From: Jeotgalibaca ciconiae
Lineage (GTDB): Bacteria > Bacillota > Bacilli > Lactobacillales > Aerococcaceae
Assembly (NCBI RefSeq): GCF_003955755.1
Contig: NZ_CP034465.1
Span: forward strand, 62,001-126,000
Direction: 5' to 3'
DNA length: 64,000 nt
Shown here: in pieces, positions 55,123 to 64,000 of the stretch
Layout: each line of letters opens with the position of its first letter
Position numbering within the stretch: position 1 is the stretch's first letter
Position numbers and translations under genes: made by a program
Notes under the pieces: generated by a model
The model's input: only the letters and a program-made list of their open reading frames with translations
Told to the model about the DNA's origin: nothing
The model's database searches: none

Positions 55123-55233
55123 TTATGTAGTTAGTCCTATTTGTGTGCAACAAAAATCACTCTTACTCTTAAAAAAGTAAAAGTAAAAGTAGTTAAAATA
55201 TGTAAAAAGTGTTGCACTAGTAACAGTCTCCAT
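55123..55233 (-). CDS. Phe/Tyr-rich leader peptide of the aro operon
   Basis: 36 codons from an ATG with a perfect AGGAGG seven bases upstream. Residues 10-21 read FTYFNYFYFYFF: ten aromatic residues in twelve, with another Phe at 27. Such a run is expected where a ribosome should sense charged tRNA-Phe and tRNA-Tyr. Codons 28-35 form the 5' arm of the proposed antiterminator. A ribosome stalled in the run leaves them free, and one that reaches the stop codon covers them. This is the logic of E. coli pheA/pheST-type attenuation. The gene has no other recognisable function. Confidence 0.85.
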   Translation of the reverse strand: METVTSATLFTYFNYFYFYFFKSKSDFCCTQIGLTT

Positions 55234-55265
55234 AATACTTCCTCCTAAGTTGCTTTGTGGAATAT

Positions 55266-55294
55266 AATTTATCATTATATTTTAACCTTGTCAA
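55266..55294 (-). promoter_or_regulatory. Promoter of the aro leader and operon
   Basis: Perfect TTGACA, a 17-base spacer and TAAATT on the minus strand, about 35 bases upstream of the leader ATG. A TATAAT lies within the spacer at an unsuitable distance. The rest of the 54993-55396 gap holds the leader, the attenuator and the opposite promoter of the chorismate mutase gene. Confidence 0.65.
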
Positions 55295-55396
55295 TCTTTT
55301 TCTAACTTTATTTTCATTTTTATTTTTTTCATTGCATTTTTCTAATGTTTTATTATGATTAATAGTAGTTCAAGGTAAAAGAAGGAGCTCGATAAA

Positions 55397-55660
55397 ATGT
55401 TAGAAAATGAACGCAAATCCATTGATGAAATCGATCGACAACTTGTGGCTTTATTCGAAAAACGAATGCATGTTACTAAAAAAATCGCACAAGTAAAATC
55501 AGAAAATCAACTACCTATTTATGATGCAGTGAGAGAAGCTGCCGTTATTGATAAAGTCATTCAGTATTTAACGGACGATTCTTTATCTGAAGAATTAAGT
55601 CAGTTCTATGTCTCACTCATGAACATATCAAAAAACTACCAAGAAAAAACTAGCAAATAA
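55397..55660 (+). CDS. aroQ: Chorismate mutase, AroQ type
   Basis: 87 aa, all helical, monofunctional. It rearranges chorismate to prephenate. The AroQ pattern is seen: IDEIDRQLVALFEKRM with the first active-site arginine, KKIAQVKSENQLPIYDAVREAAVI with the Lys and Arg ligands, and a third helix with Glu/Gln. AGGAGCTC lies before the ATG. It diverges from the aro operon, so both ends of the chorismate-to-prephenate step are controlled from one intergenic region. Confidence 0.9.
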   Translation: MLENERKSIDEIDRQLVALFEKRMHVTKKIAQVKSENQLPIYDAVREAAVIDKVIQYLTDDSLSEELSQFYVSLMNISKNYQEKTSK

Positions 55661-55696
55661 CAAGAAACGCGGCCATGGCCGCGTTTCTTGTTATTT
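55655..55696. terminator. 42-bp perfect palindrome, bidirectional terminator
   Basis: AAATAACAAGAAACGCGGCC plus A, followed by its exact complement, is centred at 55675/55676. It contains the stop codons of both converging genes (aroQ at 55658-55660, aspartokinase at 55691-55693), leaving only 30 bases between them. Confidence 0.88.
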
Positions 55697-57043
55697 AGGA
55701 TAAAATGAGTCATAAATTGCTCGTACTGCTTTTTCTTCATCTTTTTCGACAATTCCAAACATCATACTAATTTCAGAAGCGCCTTGGTTAATCATAACTA
55801 AGTTCACTCCTGCATCAGCCAATGCTTGTGTAGCTTGAGCAGTCGTACCTACTGATGCAACCATGCCTTCACCTACGATCATCACCAAACAAACATCGCC
55901 CTCTACATGAACGTCATCTGCTCTTAACTCATTTTTTAAACGGTAAAGTAACGCTGCCTGCTTACCAGGTGTCAATTGATCTTTTCTTAAAATGAATGTG
56001 ATTTCATCAATTCCAGACGGCATGTGTTCCAAATTCAAGCCTAAATCTTCAAAAATTTGTGCTGATTTACGAATAAACCCAATTTCTCGATTTAATAAAT
56101 ACTTGCTGATGTGGATACTGACAAAACCACTTGAACTTGCAATTCCTGATATGATATTTGCTGTTTTTGGACGAGTACGTGTTATCTTTGTTCCCTTTCC
56201 GTTAGGGTTATTTGTGTTTTTGACATGAACCGGAATTCCCGCATGGAAAGCTGGCAGCAATGCCTCGTCATGAAAAACAGAAAATCCAGCATAGGAAAGC
56301 TCCCGCATCTCTGTATAGGTTAAATGATGAATTTTTTGTGGTTCATCTACATGATTGGGATTAGCGACATAAATCGCATCAACATCGGTAAAGTTTTCAT
56401 ATAAAGTAGCTTGTACACCATTTGCTACAATTGCTCCGGTAATATCAGAGCCGCCTCTAGAAAAAGTAATAATCTCATCGTTTTCATTATAGCCAAAGAA
56501 ACCTGGGATTACTAAAACCTCTTCTGTATCATGTAAATGGCGTAAGAAATTATAGGATTCCGGTAAAATACGTGCATTTCCAGGTTGACTGGTCACAAAA
56601 ATCCCAGCCTCACGTGGGTTCAAATACCTAGCCGGGATACCAGATTGTCGGAAATAAGCTGCAATTAGTCTCGCATTATTGTCTTCTCCACTCGCCTTGA
56701 AAGCATCTTCTAATAATTCAGGAGTTCTGAATCGAGTATTTAAAAGTTTATCAAAATGACTTTCAATCTCTTCTAAAATCTTTCCATCCAACTCTAGTTC
56801 TGCTGCAATATCTGCATATCGACTAAAAATATCTTCGTATACTTCTTTGTATGAAGCTTTGTTCTTCACAAGTGTTGCTAATTGAATTAATTGATCCGTT
56901 ACTTTCGTATCCTCCGAGAATCTTTTCCCAGGCGCAGAAACGACTACAATTCTTCGCTCCGGATCATCTTGAACGATTCCTAACACTTTTTTTAGTTGTG
57001 TGCCATTCGCTAAGGAACTACCTCCAAATTTTATAACTTTCAT
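55691..57043 (-). CDS. Aspartate kinase, monofunctional with ACT domains
   Basis: 450 aa. It phosphorylates aspartate, the entry to Lys, Thr, Met and diaminopimelate synthesis. MKVIKFGGSSLANG is the catalytic start, FSRGGSDITGAIVANG the substrate motif, and two ACT domains fill about 305-450 (VSIHISKYLL, VCLVMIVGEGM and SVGTTAQATQALADAGVNLVMINQG). Length and sequence resemble the YclM/AK III type. No lysine riboswitch is seen upstream. It converges with aroQ. Confidence 0.93.
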   Translation of the reverse strand: MKVIKFGGSSLANGTQLKKVLGIVQDDPERRIVVVSAPGKRFSEDTKVTDQLIQLATLVKNKASYKEVYEDIFSRYADIAAELELDGKILEEIESHFDKLLNTRFRTPELLEDAFKASGEDNNARLIAAYFRQSGIPARYLNPREAGIFVTSQPGNARILPESYNFLRHLHDTEEVLVIPGFFGYNENDEIITFSRGGSDITGAIVANGVQATLYENFTDVDAIYVANPNHVDEPQKIHHLTYTEMRELSYAGFSVFHDEALLPAFHAGIPVHVKNTNNPNGKGTKITRTRPKTANIISGIASSSGFVSIHISKYLLNREIGFIRKSAQIFEDLGLNLEHMPSGIDEITFILRKDQLTPGKQAALLYRLKNELRADDVHVEGDVCLVMIVGEGMVASVGTTAQATQALADAGVNLVMINQGASEISMMFGIVEKDEEKAVRAIYDSFYPK

Positions 57044-57244
57044 CGCAATACCTCATCATTTCATTTTTCTAATCTTTTTTTCATTTATAGTACTGTTAGA
57101 ATAGCATGCTATCTCGTTCATCGCAATGAAAATCTTTTTGTTTGCCTGAAATAAATGTAATCATTTTGTATTCCAAATGTCCTTATTATTTTTTTGATTT
57201 CCAGGTATACTGGTTAATAAGAATAAAAAAAGGATGAAATAAAA

Positions 57245-57622
57245 GTGAAATTTAAGAAAACAATGAGATATATGCTATTTCTATTTCCTCTGTTCATTGG
57301 ATTTATGCCATTTTTGATGAAAAGAAATTCTTCTAAATTGAAAAATCCTTATCGATCTAAAAAAGACGAACGATCCCCTGCTGTATATAATGGCATATGG
57401 GTATCAACAGATGAATCATCTACTTTAGAAATTGCTAACCAAGAAGCAGTTCTAACGAATGAGAAACCATTCTTATTAACTTTCAAAGAAATAACAGATA
57501 CACAACTATTCTTTCAAGATCAGTATGGTTATGACATAATTATCGAAGAAAATAATCCAAATTCCCTTAAGCTCTTTGATGAAGCAGAGCAAAAAGAAAT
57601 TATTTTTTATAAAGAAAATTAA
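57245..57622 (+). CDS. Small membrane-anchored protein of unknown function
   Basis: 125 aa from a GTG with AAAGGATGA upstream. A basic start is followed by one hydrophobic helix (about 9-26) without a lipobox, then KKDERSPAVYNGIWVSTDESSTLEIAN and a beta-rich domain to the C-terminus. It may belong to the DUF4828 group of small lactobacillal proteins, but I am not certain. It is likely anchored in the membrane with its domain outside. It is a single gene with its own terminator, divergent from the aspartokinase gene. Confidence 0.65.
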   Translation: MKFKKTMRYMLFLFPLFIGFMPFLMKRNSSKLKNPYRSKKDERSPAVYNGIWVSTDESSTLEIANQEAVLTNEKPFLLTFKEITDTQLFFQDQYGYDIIIEENNPNSLKLFDEAEQKEIIFYKEN

Positions 57623-57655
57623 AAGAGCATGTCAGATATACTGATATGCTCTTTT
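57621..57655. terminator. Bidirectional terminator between the small protein and glgP
   Basis: AAAAGAGCATGTCAG pairs with CTGATATGCTCTTTT (one mismatch) around a 5-base loop. It serves the converging small-protein gene and glgP. Confidence 0.82.
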
Positions 57656-57666
57656 AATATATTCCA

Positions 57667-60105
57667 TTACACTTCTTTAACCGGAGTATATGAAGAGATG
57701 AGATTCTCAACTTGTGGTTCTATTTTCCAGATCTCATCTGCGTAACGCAGAATTGTATAGTCTGAAGAAAATGGACCAGAGTTAGCGACATTTAACAGAG
57801 CCATGCGATTCCATTTTTCCCGATCTTGATAATCTTTATCTGCTTGTTTGTGTGCTTGAATATAGCTATCAAAATCTTTCAATAAGAAGTATTCATCATT
57901 AAACTTCACAAGACTATTGAATATGTCTTGCCCTTCATGATAAATACCTGGAATTGAGCCATCTACCAACATATTTAATACGCGTTTAATACTTGCGTTC
58001 CCTTCGTAAATATTCCGGGAATTGTAACTTTGATTTTGATGATATTTTTTTACATCATTATTCTTTAATCCAAAGATGTAAATATTTTCCTTGCCTACAT
58101 AATCATAAATTTCTATTGTAGCCCCATCCATGGTCGCCATCGTCAGTGCACCATTTGCCATCAGCTTCATATTGCTTGTACCTGAAGCTTCTTTACCCGC
58201 CAATGAGATTTGTTCACTAATATCTGCAGCCGGAATAATTAATTCAGCTAAACTCACACCATAATTCTCGACAAATACTATTTTTATCAAATCTTTAATA
58301 TCAGTATCATTGTTAACAAGATCAGCCACGGCATTAATTAACTTAATGATTTGTTTTGCGTAATGGTAGCTTGGAGCGGCTTTCGCACCAAAAATGAAGA
58401 CTCGTTTCGGTATATCTATATCCGGATTTTCTTTTATTTGACTATAGCGATCTAAAATATGCAACACATTTAATAGTTGTCGTTTGTAAGCATGCAATCT
58501 TTTGATTTGAACGTCGAAAATCGCGTTAGGGTCAATTTCAATCCCCATCTCATCCTTGACATATTTCGCAAAGCGTTTCTTATTTTCCAGTTTCACTGCT
58601 TCCAAACGATTTAAAAGCTCGCTATTATCTACATGAGCTTTTAATAAAATAAGCTCTTCTGGATTGGATTTCCAATCCGTTCCAATCACATCATCCAACA
58701 GAGATGTTAGCCCCGGATTAGATAATTGCACCCATCTTCTCTGAGTGATTCCATTTGTCTTATTATTAAATTTATTTGGATACATCAGATAGAAGTCATG
58801 AAGGGTTTCATTAATCAAAATATTTGTGTGTAGTTTCGCTACCCCATTAATACTATGACTTCCAATAATTGCTAGGTTCGCCATCTTCACTTGGCCGTCT
58901 TCAATAATGGTGGTTCGATACGTTAATTCTTCGCCGTATAAAGGTATTTTTTTCTCAATATGGCGGCGATTGATCTCCGCAATAATATGATAAATTCTTG
59001 GCAACAGATGTTCAAGCATATCAATTGGCCAACGTTCCATTGCCTCTTGTAAGATTGTATGATTAGTGTAACTAATTGTTTTTTTCGTTATTTCCCATGC
59101 TTGATCCCAAGTTAGTTCTTCCTCATCAATCAAGATACGCATCAATTCGGGCACAACCAACGCAGGATGTGTATCATTAATATGAATAGCAATTTTATCA
59201 GGCAGCAAACTCCAATCTTCGTCCAACGTTTTAAAGTAGCGAATGATACTTTGCACGCCAGCTGATGAGAAGAAATATTCTTGTCGTAAGCGTAATAAAC
59301 GCCCTTCATAATTCGAATCATCCGGATATAATACTTCCGTTATTTGCTTGACTTCATCCCGCTCTTCTTCAGTCCGGAATAAGTACTCTTCTCCATAAGG
59401 TATCTCCGCTGACCATAAGCGTAAATTATTCACTATTCCATTGTGGTAGCCAATTTGAGGAACATCGTACGGCACTGCCAAAATATTCTTCGTATTTTCA
59501 TAACGCGGATAAAGATTCCCCTCTTCATCTGTATCCATATATACTTGACCGCCAAAACGTACGATGACTGCCTTGTTTTCTTTACGAACTTCCCATACAT
59601 TCCCATTACGCAGCCAGTTTTCTGGTAATTCGACTTGATAGCCATCTATAAATTTCTGTTTAAACAATCCGTATTGATAACGTATTCCATTTCCGTGCCC
59701 TGCCAAACCCGTGGAGGCAATCGAATCCATAAAACAAGACGCTAATCTTCCCAAGCCGCCATTTCCTAATGCTGGATCGGCTTCGCCCATGCTCACTTCA
59801 TCTAAGTCCAAACCTAATTCTCTCAGGCCTTCTTCCACTACCGGAAGTATATCTAAATTTAACAGATTACTTTTTAACATTCTTCCAGGTAAGAATTCCA
59901 TCGAAAAATAAAATACTTGTTTTGTTTCTTTTTCTTTATATTCATCAATCGTACTCTTCCAATTGTTCATGTAATAGTTACGAACTAATTCCCCTAAAGC
60001 CACAAAGTGCTCTCTGGAAGACCCTTCATCGTAACGATAAGCATACAATTGTTCAAACTTTTTTACATATTCTTTTTTGAATTGTTGAATACTTATATTT
60101 TCCAT
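57667..60105 (-). CDS. glgP: Glycogen phosphorylase
   Basis: 812 aa. It releases glucose 1-phosphate from glycogen. Motifs: SMEFLPGRMLKSNLLNL near the start, ADPALGNGGLGRLASCFMDS, KRLHAYKRQLLN, and the PLP lysine in EASGTSNMKLMANGA. Standard length for the bacterial family. It is last in the glg operon, 22 bases after glgA. Confidence 0.96.
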   Translation of the reverse strand: MENISIQQFKKEYVKKFEQLYAYRYDEGSSREHFVALGELVRNYYMNNWKSTIDEYKEKETKQVFYFSMEFLPGRMLKSNLLNLDILPVVEEGLRELGLDLDEVSMGEADPALGNGGLGRLASCFMDSIASTGLAGHGNGIRYQYGLFKQKFIDGYQVELPENWLRNGNVWEVRKENKAVIVRFGGQVYMDTDEEGNLYPRYENTKNILAVPYDVPQIGYHNGIVNNLRLWSAEIPYGEEYLFRTEEERDEVKQITEVLYPDDSNYEGRLLRLRQEYFFSSAGVQSIIRYFKTLDEDWSLLPDKIAIHINDTHPALVVPELMRILIDEEELTWDQAWEITKKTISYTNHTILQEAMERWPIDMLEHLLPRIYHIIAEINRRHIEKKIPLYGEELTYRTTIIEDGQVKMANLAIIGSHSINGVAKLHTNILINETLHDFYLMYPNKFNNKTNGITQRRWVQLSNPGLTSLLDDVIGTDWKSNPEELILLKAHVDNSELLNRLEAVKLENKKRFAKYVKDEMGIEIDPNAIFDVQIKRLHAYKRQLLNVLHILDRYSQIKENPDIDIPKRVFIFGAKAAPSYHYAKQIIKLINAVADLVNNDTDIKDLIKIVFVENYGVSLAELIIPAADISEQISLAGKEASGTSNMKLMANGALTMATMDGATIEIYDYVGKENIYIFGLKNNDVKKYHQNQSYNSRNIYEGNASIKRVLNMLVDGSIPGIYHEGQDIFNSLVKFNDEYFLLKDFDSYIQAHKQADKDYQDREKWNRMALLNVANSGPFSSDYTILRYADEIWKIEPQVENLISSYTPVKEV

Positions 60106-60127
60106 TTAGTTCCTCCTGTAGCATGTT

Positions 60128-61570
60128 TTATGTACTGGATGTGAGCGACTCATACAAGTCGATATAATGTTTACTTGGCTGCTCCCAGCTGAAGTCAGTC
60201 TCCATTGCTTGTTTCATCAATAGCTTCCATGCTTGCGGCTGGTTTTCATAGACATCCAGCGCACGATATATGGTTCCTAATAAATTATAGCCGCTGAAAC
60301 CATAAAAACTGAAGCCAGTCCCTTCTCCAGTTGCAGCATTATAAGGCATTACCGTATCTTTCAGTCCTCCTGTTTCATGAACCAATGGTAACGTTCCGTA
60401 TCTCATGGAAATCATTTGCGATAATCCGCAAGGTTCAAAGGCAGACGGCATTAGGAATAAATCAGATGCTGCATAAATTTCTTGTGCCAACTCTACATCG
60501 AATTCAATTAGCGCTCTAAACTTATCGGGATACTGTTCTTGGAAGTACCGGAAAGAATGCTCAAATTCTGGATCTCCAGTTCCCAAAATCACCATTTGTA
60601 CATCACGTGTCGACATCAATTCTTGCATTTTTTCTTGTATCAATTGAAATCCTTTTTGATCAGTTAAACGACTGACACTTGAAAGCAACGGTATGTCATC
60701 TTTTTCTGGTAAGCCAAGCCTTTTTTGAAGAGAGCGTTTATTCTCTTGTTTTCCTGTCAAGTCTTCTATCGAAAAATGATGGGGAATAATCGGATCAGAT
60801 TCTGGATTATTGATTTCATAGTCGATTCCATTAATGATCCCTCTAATCTTCCAATTGTTATAACGAAGAACACCATCTAACCCTTCACCAAATTCAGGCG
60901 TTTGAATTTCATTGGCATAGGTTGGACTTACAGTAGTTACAATATCAGAAAAATTAATTCCACCTTTTAAAAAGTTGACATTATCGTAATAAAATACACC
61001 ATCTTCATGAAAAATATTCATTCCGGTACCAAATATGTTGGAAAGAATTTCTGGCGTATAAATCCCTTGGAAACGAATATTATGGATGGTAATCACTTTT
61101 CGAATGTTTTGATAAGCTTCAATCCAATGATATTTATCTACCAGCAAAACAGGAATCATTGCCGTATGCCAATCATTTACATGTATCACATCGGGAATAA
61201 AGTCAATCTTTTCCATCATTTCAATGACAGCCATGGAAAAGAAACCAAAGCGTTCGCCATCATCCCATTCACCGTATAAAGTTCCTCGATGAAAATAATC
61301 CTGATTATCCACAAAATAATAAGTAATACCATCTAATGTCATTTTTTTAATACCGCAATAAACAGATTTCCAACCAACCTTCACCTTGAATTGAAGAACA
61401 TCCTCTGTCATTTTTTGATATTTTTCAGGCATTTTATCGTAATAAGGGAGAACAACACGAATATCTACTCCCTGTTTCACTAATTCTTTGGGTAATGCGT
61501 ATGCTACATCACCCAGCCCCCCTGTTTTAAAAAAGGGGGCTGCTTCAGCTGCTGCAAACAATATTTTCAT
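60128..61570 (-). CDS. glgA: Glycogen synthase (ADP-glucose)
   Basis: 480 aa from the ATG at 61570, eight bases after the glgD stop; AAGGATGA serves as ribosome site. GT5 family, extends alpha-1,4-glucan from ADP-glucose. The start KILFAAAEAAPFFKTGGLGDV holds the KTGG substrate loop; HVNDWHTAMIP, and EPCGLSQMISMRYGTLPLVHETGGL hold the C-terminal donor site. Confidence 0.96.
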   Translation of the reverse strand: MKILFAAAEAAPFFKTGGLGDVAYALPKELVKQGVDIRVVLPYYDKMPEKYQKMTEDVLQFKVKVGWKSVYCGIKKMTLDGITYYFVDNQDYFHRGTLYGEWDDGERFGFFSMAVIEMMEKIDFIPDVIHVNDWHTAMIPVLLVDKYHWIEAYQNIRKVITIHNIRFQGIYTPEILSNIFGTGMNIFHEDGVFYYDNVNFLKGGINFSDIVTTVSPTYANEIQTPEFGEGLDGVLRYNNWKIRGIINGIDYEINNPESDPIIPHHFSIEDLTGKQENKRSLQKRLGLPEKDDIPLLSSVSRLTDQKGFQLIQEKMQELMSTRDVQMVILGTGDPEFEHSFRYFQEQYPDKFRALIEFDVELAQEIYAASDLFLMPSAFEPCGLSQMISMRYGTLPLVHETGGLKDTVMPYNAATGEGTGFSFYGFSGYNLLGTIYRALDVYENQPQAWKLLMKQAMETDFSWEQPSKHYIDLYESLTSST

Positions 61571-61578
61571 TTTTGATC

Positions 61579-62736
61579 TCATCCTTCAACTGTAACGGTT
61601 TTATTCTTCTCAACAACCACTAACTGATCTTTTGTACCCTTTAGAACAACACCAGGTTCTACTGTTACATTTTTATCCAAGATACAATATTCTAATACCG
61701 CACCTTCACCGATTTTGCATCCTTGCATAATAATCGAATCACGTATTTCAGCTTTCTCAGCCACAAGTACTTTACGAAATACTAATGAGTTTTCAACGAC
61801 TCCAGAAATCGTACAGCCCGTTGCAAAAAGCGAACGCCTTACTTGTGCACTCTCATAATAATAAGTGGGAGCTTCACTCTTTGCTTTTGTAATGATTTGC
61901 TGACCTTGATGAAAAACTTCATCGTAATGCTCTTTGTCCAATAGATTCATATTCGCTCTATAATAAGCATCAATTGAATCCAGATTTTCCATCGGACCTT
62001 TATATTCGTATGCATTCACATTGAAAAATTGTAAATAATATCCCACTAAACGATCGATGTCCATTCGAATTCCTTCTTTATCCGCGCGTTCAATGATGTC
62101 TAATAATGTTTTAACAGGAAGCAAATACATATTTAAACTGTGTGCAACCATTTCATCGGGATAATTCCAATCAAGGCTGGATATTAATCTCTGCAATTTA
62201 TTATCTTGCTCTAATACTGCCACTTTTTCATAAGGATGGTTTTTTACTTTTTCCACAGGTACATTCTTGTAAATCAAAGTAACATCTCCATCATTTGCTA
62301 AATGGAAATCCAATACATCTTGTAGATCAACTTTAGCAACGATTTTCCCACCAGAAACCACAACATATTTTGCTAATGATTTTTTCAAGAATTCTTTATG
62401 ATTTACATAAAAATTATTTTCATCAAAACTTTCATCTCCCATTACTTGTTTCAAATAGGTTTGAGAGAAGGTAAAGATTCCTCCACGTAGTTTTGACTCT
62501 AATCCCCAGGCAGATCCGCTGCGAATATGGTCATAAATAGAACGACCACTTCCCCCAATAAAGATTCCTACTGAATCAATTCCGGCATGACTAATACTCG
62601 ACAATTGGAAATCAATTGCGCGGTACCTCCCAGCAACTGGTAAAGCAGCCACCGGACGTAATCGTGTTAATGGATATAAGTCTTTACTACTTGAATCTGT
62701 CAAACTCATAATGGCACACATACTATTCATTCTCAT
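61579..62736 (-). CDS. glgD: Glucose-1-phosphate adenylyltransferase-like subunit GlgD
   Basis: 385 aa. It is a homologue of GlgC that, in Bacillus-type systems, forms a hetero-oligomer with GlgC and raises its activity. The front lacks the clear GGQGTRL pyrophosphorylase loop ([22 protein letters not shown] instead), supporting a regulatory role. A left-handed beta-helix follows at the C-terminus (about 290-385). ATG at 62736 has GGGGGAG upstream and overlaps the glgC end by 14 bases. Confidence 0.94.
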   Translation of the reverse strand: MRMNSMCAIMSLTDSSSKDLYPLTRLRPVAALPVAGRYRAIDFQLSSISHAGIDSVGIFIGGSGRSIYDHIRSGSAWGLESKLRGGIFTFSQTYLKQVMGDESFDENNFYVNHKEFLKKSLAKYVVVSGGKIVAKVDLQDVLDFHLANDGDVTLIYKNVPVEKVKNHPYEKVAVLEQDNKLQRLISSLDWNYPDEMVAHSLNMYLLPVKTLLDIIERADKEGIRMDIDRLVGYYLQFFNVNAYEYKGPMENLDSIDAYYRANMNLLDKEHYDEVFHQGQQIITKAKSEAPTYYYESAQVRRSLFATGCTISGVVENSLVFRKVLVAEKAEIRDSIIMQGCKIGEGAVLEYCILDKNVTVEPGVVLKGTKDQLVVVEKNKTVTVEG

Positions 62737-63871
62737 GATTTACTCCCCCAATCACTTCAGCATACCCAATCACTTCTATCTCACCTTTTTTGCCAATTAA
62801 TTTTGTTCCATCTTTGATTTGCGCATGTTCTCCAACAATCGCATATTCTATTTGGACATCTTTTCCAATCGTTGCATTTGCCATAATCAGGCTGTCTTTC
62901 ACCTTACTATTTTCGCCAACTTTTACTTCTTGAGAAATAATAGAATTTTCAACGCAGCCCTCTATGTAACAGCCATCTGCAATCATTGCATTTTTTACCT
63001 GTCCTTTATCTGATATAAATTGGGGCGGAGCTACAGGACTTTTTGTATAGATACGCCATTCATCATCACGTATATGCAAGCTATGGTCTGGGTTTAAAAA
63101 TTCCATATTGGCTTCCCAAAGGCTTTCAATTGTTCCAACATCTTTCCAATAACCATTGAACGCATAAGCGAAAAGTTTTTCTTTGTTATCAAGGTAAGCT
63201 GGAATTACGTCATGCCCAAAATCTACCATTTTTTTCCCTTGTTTCTGATCTTCTGCTAAATACTTACGTAATTTATCCCAAGTAAAAATGTAAATCCCCA
63301 TTGAAGCAAGGTTACTTTTAGGTTCTGCTGGTTTTTCATCGAATTCGATAATAGAATCATCCTCAGCCGTGTTCATGATCCCAAATCGAGATGCTTCTTC
63401 AATTGGAACAGGGATTACACCAACCGTTAAATCTGCTCCCGTTTCTTTATGAAAATCCAACATTGCTGAATAGTCCATTTTATAAATATGATCCCCTGAA
63501 AGAATTAAAACATATTCTGGATTTTGTGAATCAATATAAGGAATATTCTGTGTAATTGCGTTAGCAGTTCCCGTGAACCAATTCTCGCCCTCTGAGTTTG
63601 TATAAGGCTGCAGAATCGTCGCATTGCTGCGATGTCCGCTCAATCCCCAAGCTTCTCCATTTCCAATATGATCATTCAACTCTAAAGGCTCATATTGCGT
63701 CACTACTCCGACTTGTTCAATACCTGAGTGAGCACAGTTGCTAAGCACAAAGTCAATAATCCGATAACGTCCTCCAAATGGAACTGCAGGTTTAGCAGTT
63801 TCACGCGTTAATTTTCCTAGCCGAGTTCCTTGTCCTCCAGCTAATATCATAGCAATCATTTCATTCTTCAT
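62723..63871 (-). CDS. glgC: Glucose-1-phosphate adenylyltransferase, catalytic subunit
   Basis: 382 aa. It makes ADP-glucose, the committed step of glycogen synthesis. The catalytic loop is [14 protein letters not shown], then [19 protein letters not shown], the metal site [11 protein letters not shown], and VDFGHDVIP. The C-terminal beta-helix repeats begin near 285. It overlaps glgD and follows glgB by 34 bases. Confidence 0.96.
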   Translation of the reverse strand: MKNEMIAMILAGGQGTRLGKLTRETAKPAVPFGGRYRIIDFVLSNCAHSGIEQVGVVTQYEPLELNDHIGNGEAWGLSGHRSNATILQPYTNSEGENWFTGTANAITQNIPYIDSQNPEYVLILSGDHIYKMDYSAMLDFHKETGADLTVGVIPVPIEEASRFGIMNTAEDDSIIEFDEKPAEPKSNLASMGIYIFTWDKLRKYLAEDQKQGKKMVDFGHDVIPAYLDNKEKLFAYAFNGYWKDVGTIESLWEANMEFLNPDHSLHIRDDEWRIYTKSPVAPPQFISDKGQVKNAMIADGCYIEGCVENSIISQEVKVGENSKVKDSLIMANATIGKDVQIEYAIVGEHAQIKDGTKLIGKKGEIEVIGYAEVIGGVNHENE

Positions 63872-63905
63872 ATTTATCAGGAAGTATTCTTCCCTTCCCC
63901 TCCTT

Positions 63906-64000
63906 CTACTTTTTATTCACTCCGTAAATTCTTTTTGGCCGAATATAAATTGTTCCCATTGCCGGTACAGTCAGTTCAATCACATAAGAAAATTGATTGA
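63906..64000 (-). CDS. glgB: 1,4-alpha-glucan branching enzyme, C-terminal end (cut by window edge)
   Basis: The last 31 codons before a TAG at 63906-63908 read [19 protein letters not shown] and a short basic tail. This is the all-beta C-terminal domain end typical of glycogen branching enzymes. Position directly before glgC fits the glgBCDAP order of Bacillus and relatives. The rest lies outside the window. Confidence 0.8.
   Translation of the reverse strand, partial: NQFSYVIELTVPAMGTIYIRPKRIYGVNKK

Noticed and set aside
55024-55294. T-box upstream of aroF
   Set aside because: The region has a terminator but no T-box core sequence; the aromatic leader ORF explains the architecture better.
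57044-57244. Lysine riboswitch before the aspartokinase gene
   Set aside because: The gap of 200 bases is shared with a divergent gene and shows no lysine-riboswitch core or terminator hairpin.

Overview
The window looks like chromosomal DNA of a low-GC Gram-positive of the order Lactobacillales. The family Carnobacteriaceae is my best guess, from gene content and order only. It shows the cggR-gap-pgk-tpiA-gpmI-eno glycolytic operon, a partial citric-acid branch (acnA, citZ, icd) fit for glutamate supply, the H+-type F1Fo ATP synthase operon followed by ywzB-murA-mbl, MurT/GatD, and a glgBCDAP glycogen operon. Most genes lie on the minus strand, so operons are read from high to low coordinates.

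Layout. 1-363: 5' part of serC. 730-2278: IS91-family element with an overlapping zinc-ribbon ORF. 2426-9503: glycolytic operon with its regulator cggR. 9814-10407: clpP behind a CtsR box. 10883-16093: acnA-citZ-icd. 16348-17725: decayed IS110-family element. 17884-18055: copy of a long intergenic repeat. 18119-18190: tRNA-Arg(CCG). 18334-21273: ywzB, murA, mbl and an EpuA-like small protein. 21607-28017: atpBEFHAGDC. 28327-33220: tdk-prfA-prmC, then glyA and upp. 33430-35445: murT-gatD (plus strand). 35499-37026: GntR regulator plus DUF1648-type membrane protein. 37374-41563: TetR regulator and a heterodimeric ABC exporter. 41844-47538: AI-2E protein, orphan PTS GutA-like protein, pgl, crr and a P1B-4 metal ATPase. 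47765-55233: aro operon with a leader peptide. 55397-57622: chorismate mutase, aspartokinase, small membrane protein. 57667-64000: glycogen operon, cut at glgB.

The most notable element is the leader of the aro operon (55024-55233 and its promoter). A 36-codon ORF with a good ribosome-binding site carries ten Phe/Tyr codons in twelve. It is followed by a terminator whose 5' arm can instead pair with the tail of the leader ORF. This is the architecture of ribosome-mediated attenuation, in a group where T-boxes or protein regulators would be expected for aromatic amino-acid genes.

A second theme is dispersed intergenic repeats. One family (two copies of 161 bp differing at one base, plus degenerate and short copies) always ends directly against the T-tract of an intrinsic terminator; at pgl/crr the terminator is flanked on both sides. 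A second family is about 172 bp with nested inverted repeats. A 53-bp degenerate tandem repeat sits upstream of the GntR operon. Several operator sites can be read directly: CtsR at clpP, a palindrome in the GntR promoter, two TGACA palindromes in the TetR promoter, and PerR-like and Fur-like boxes before the metal ATPase.
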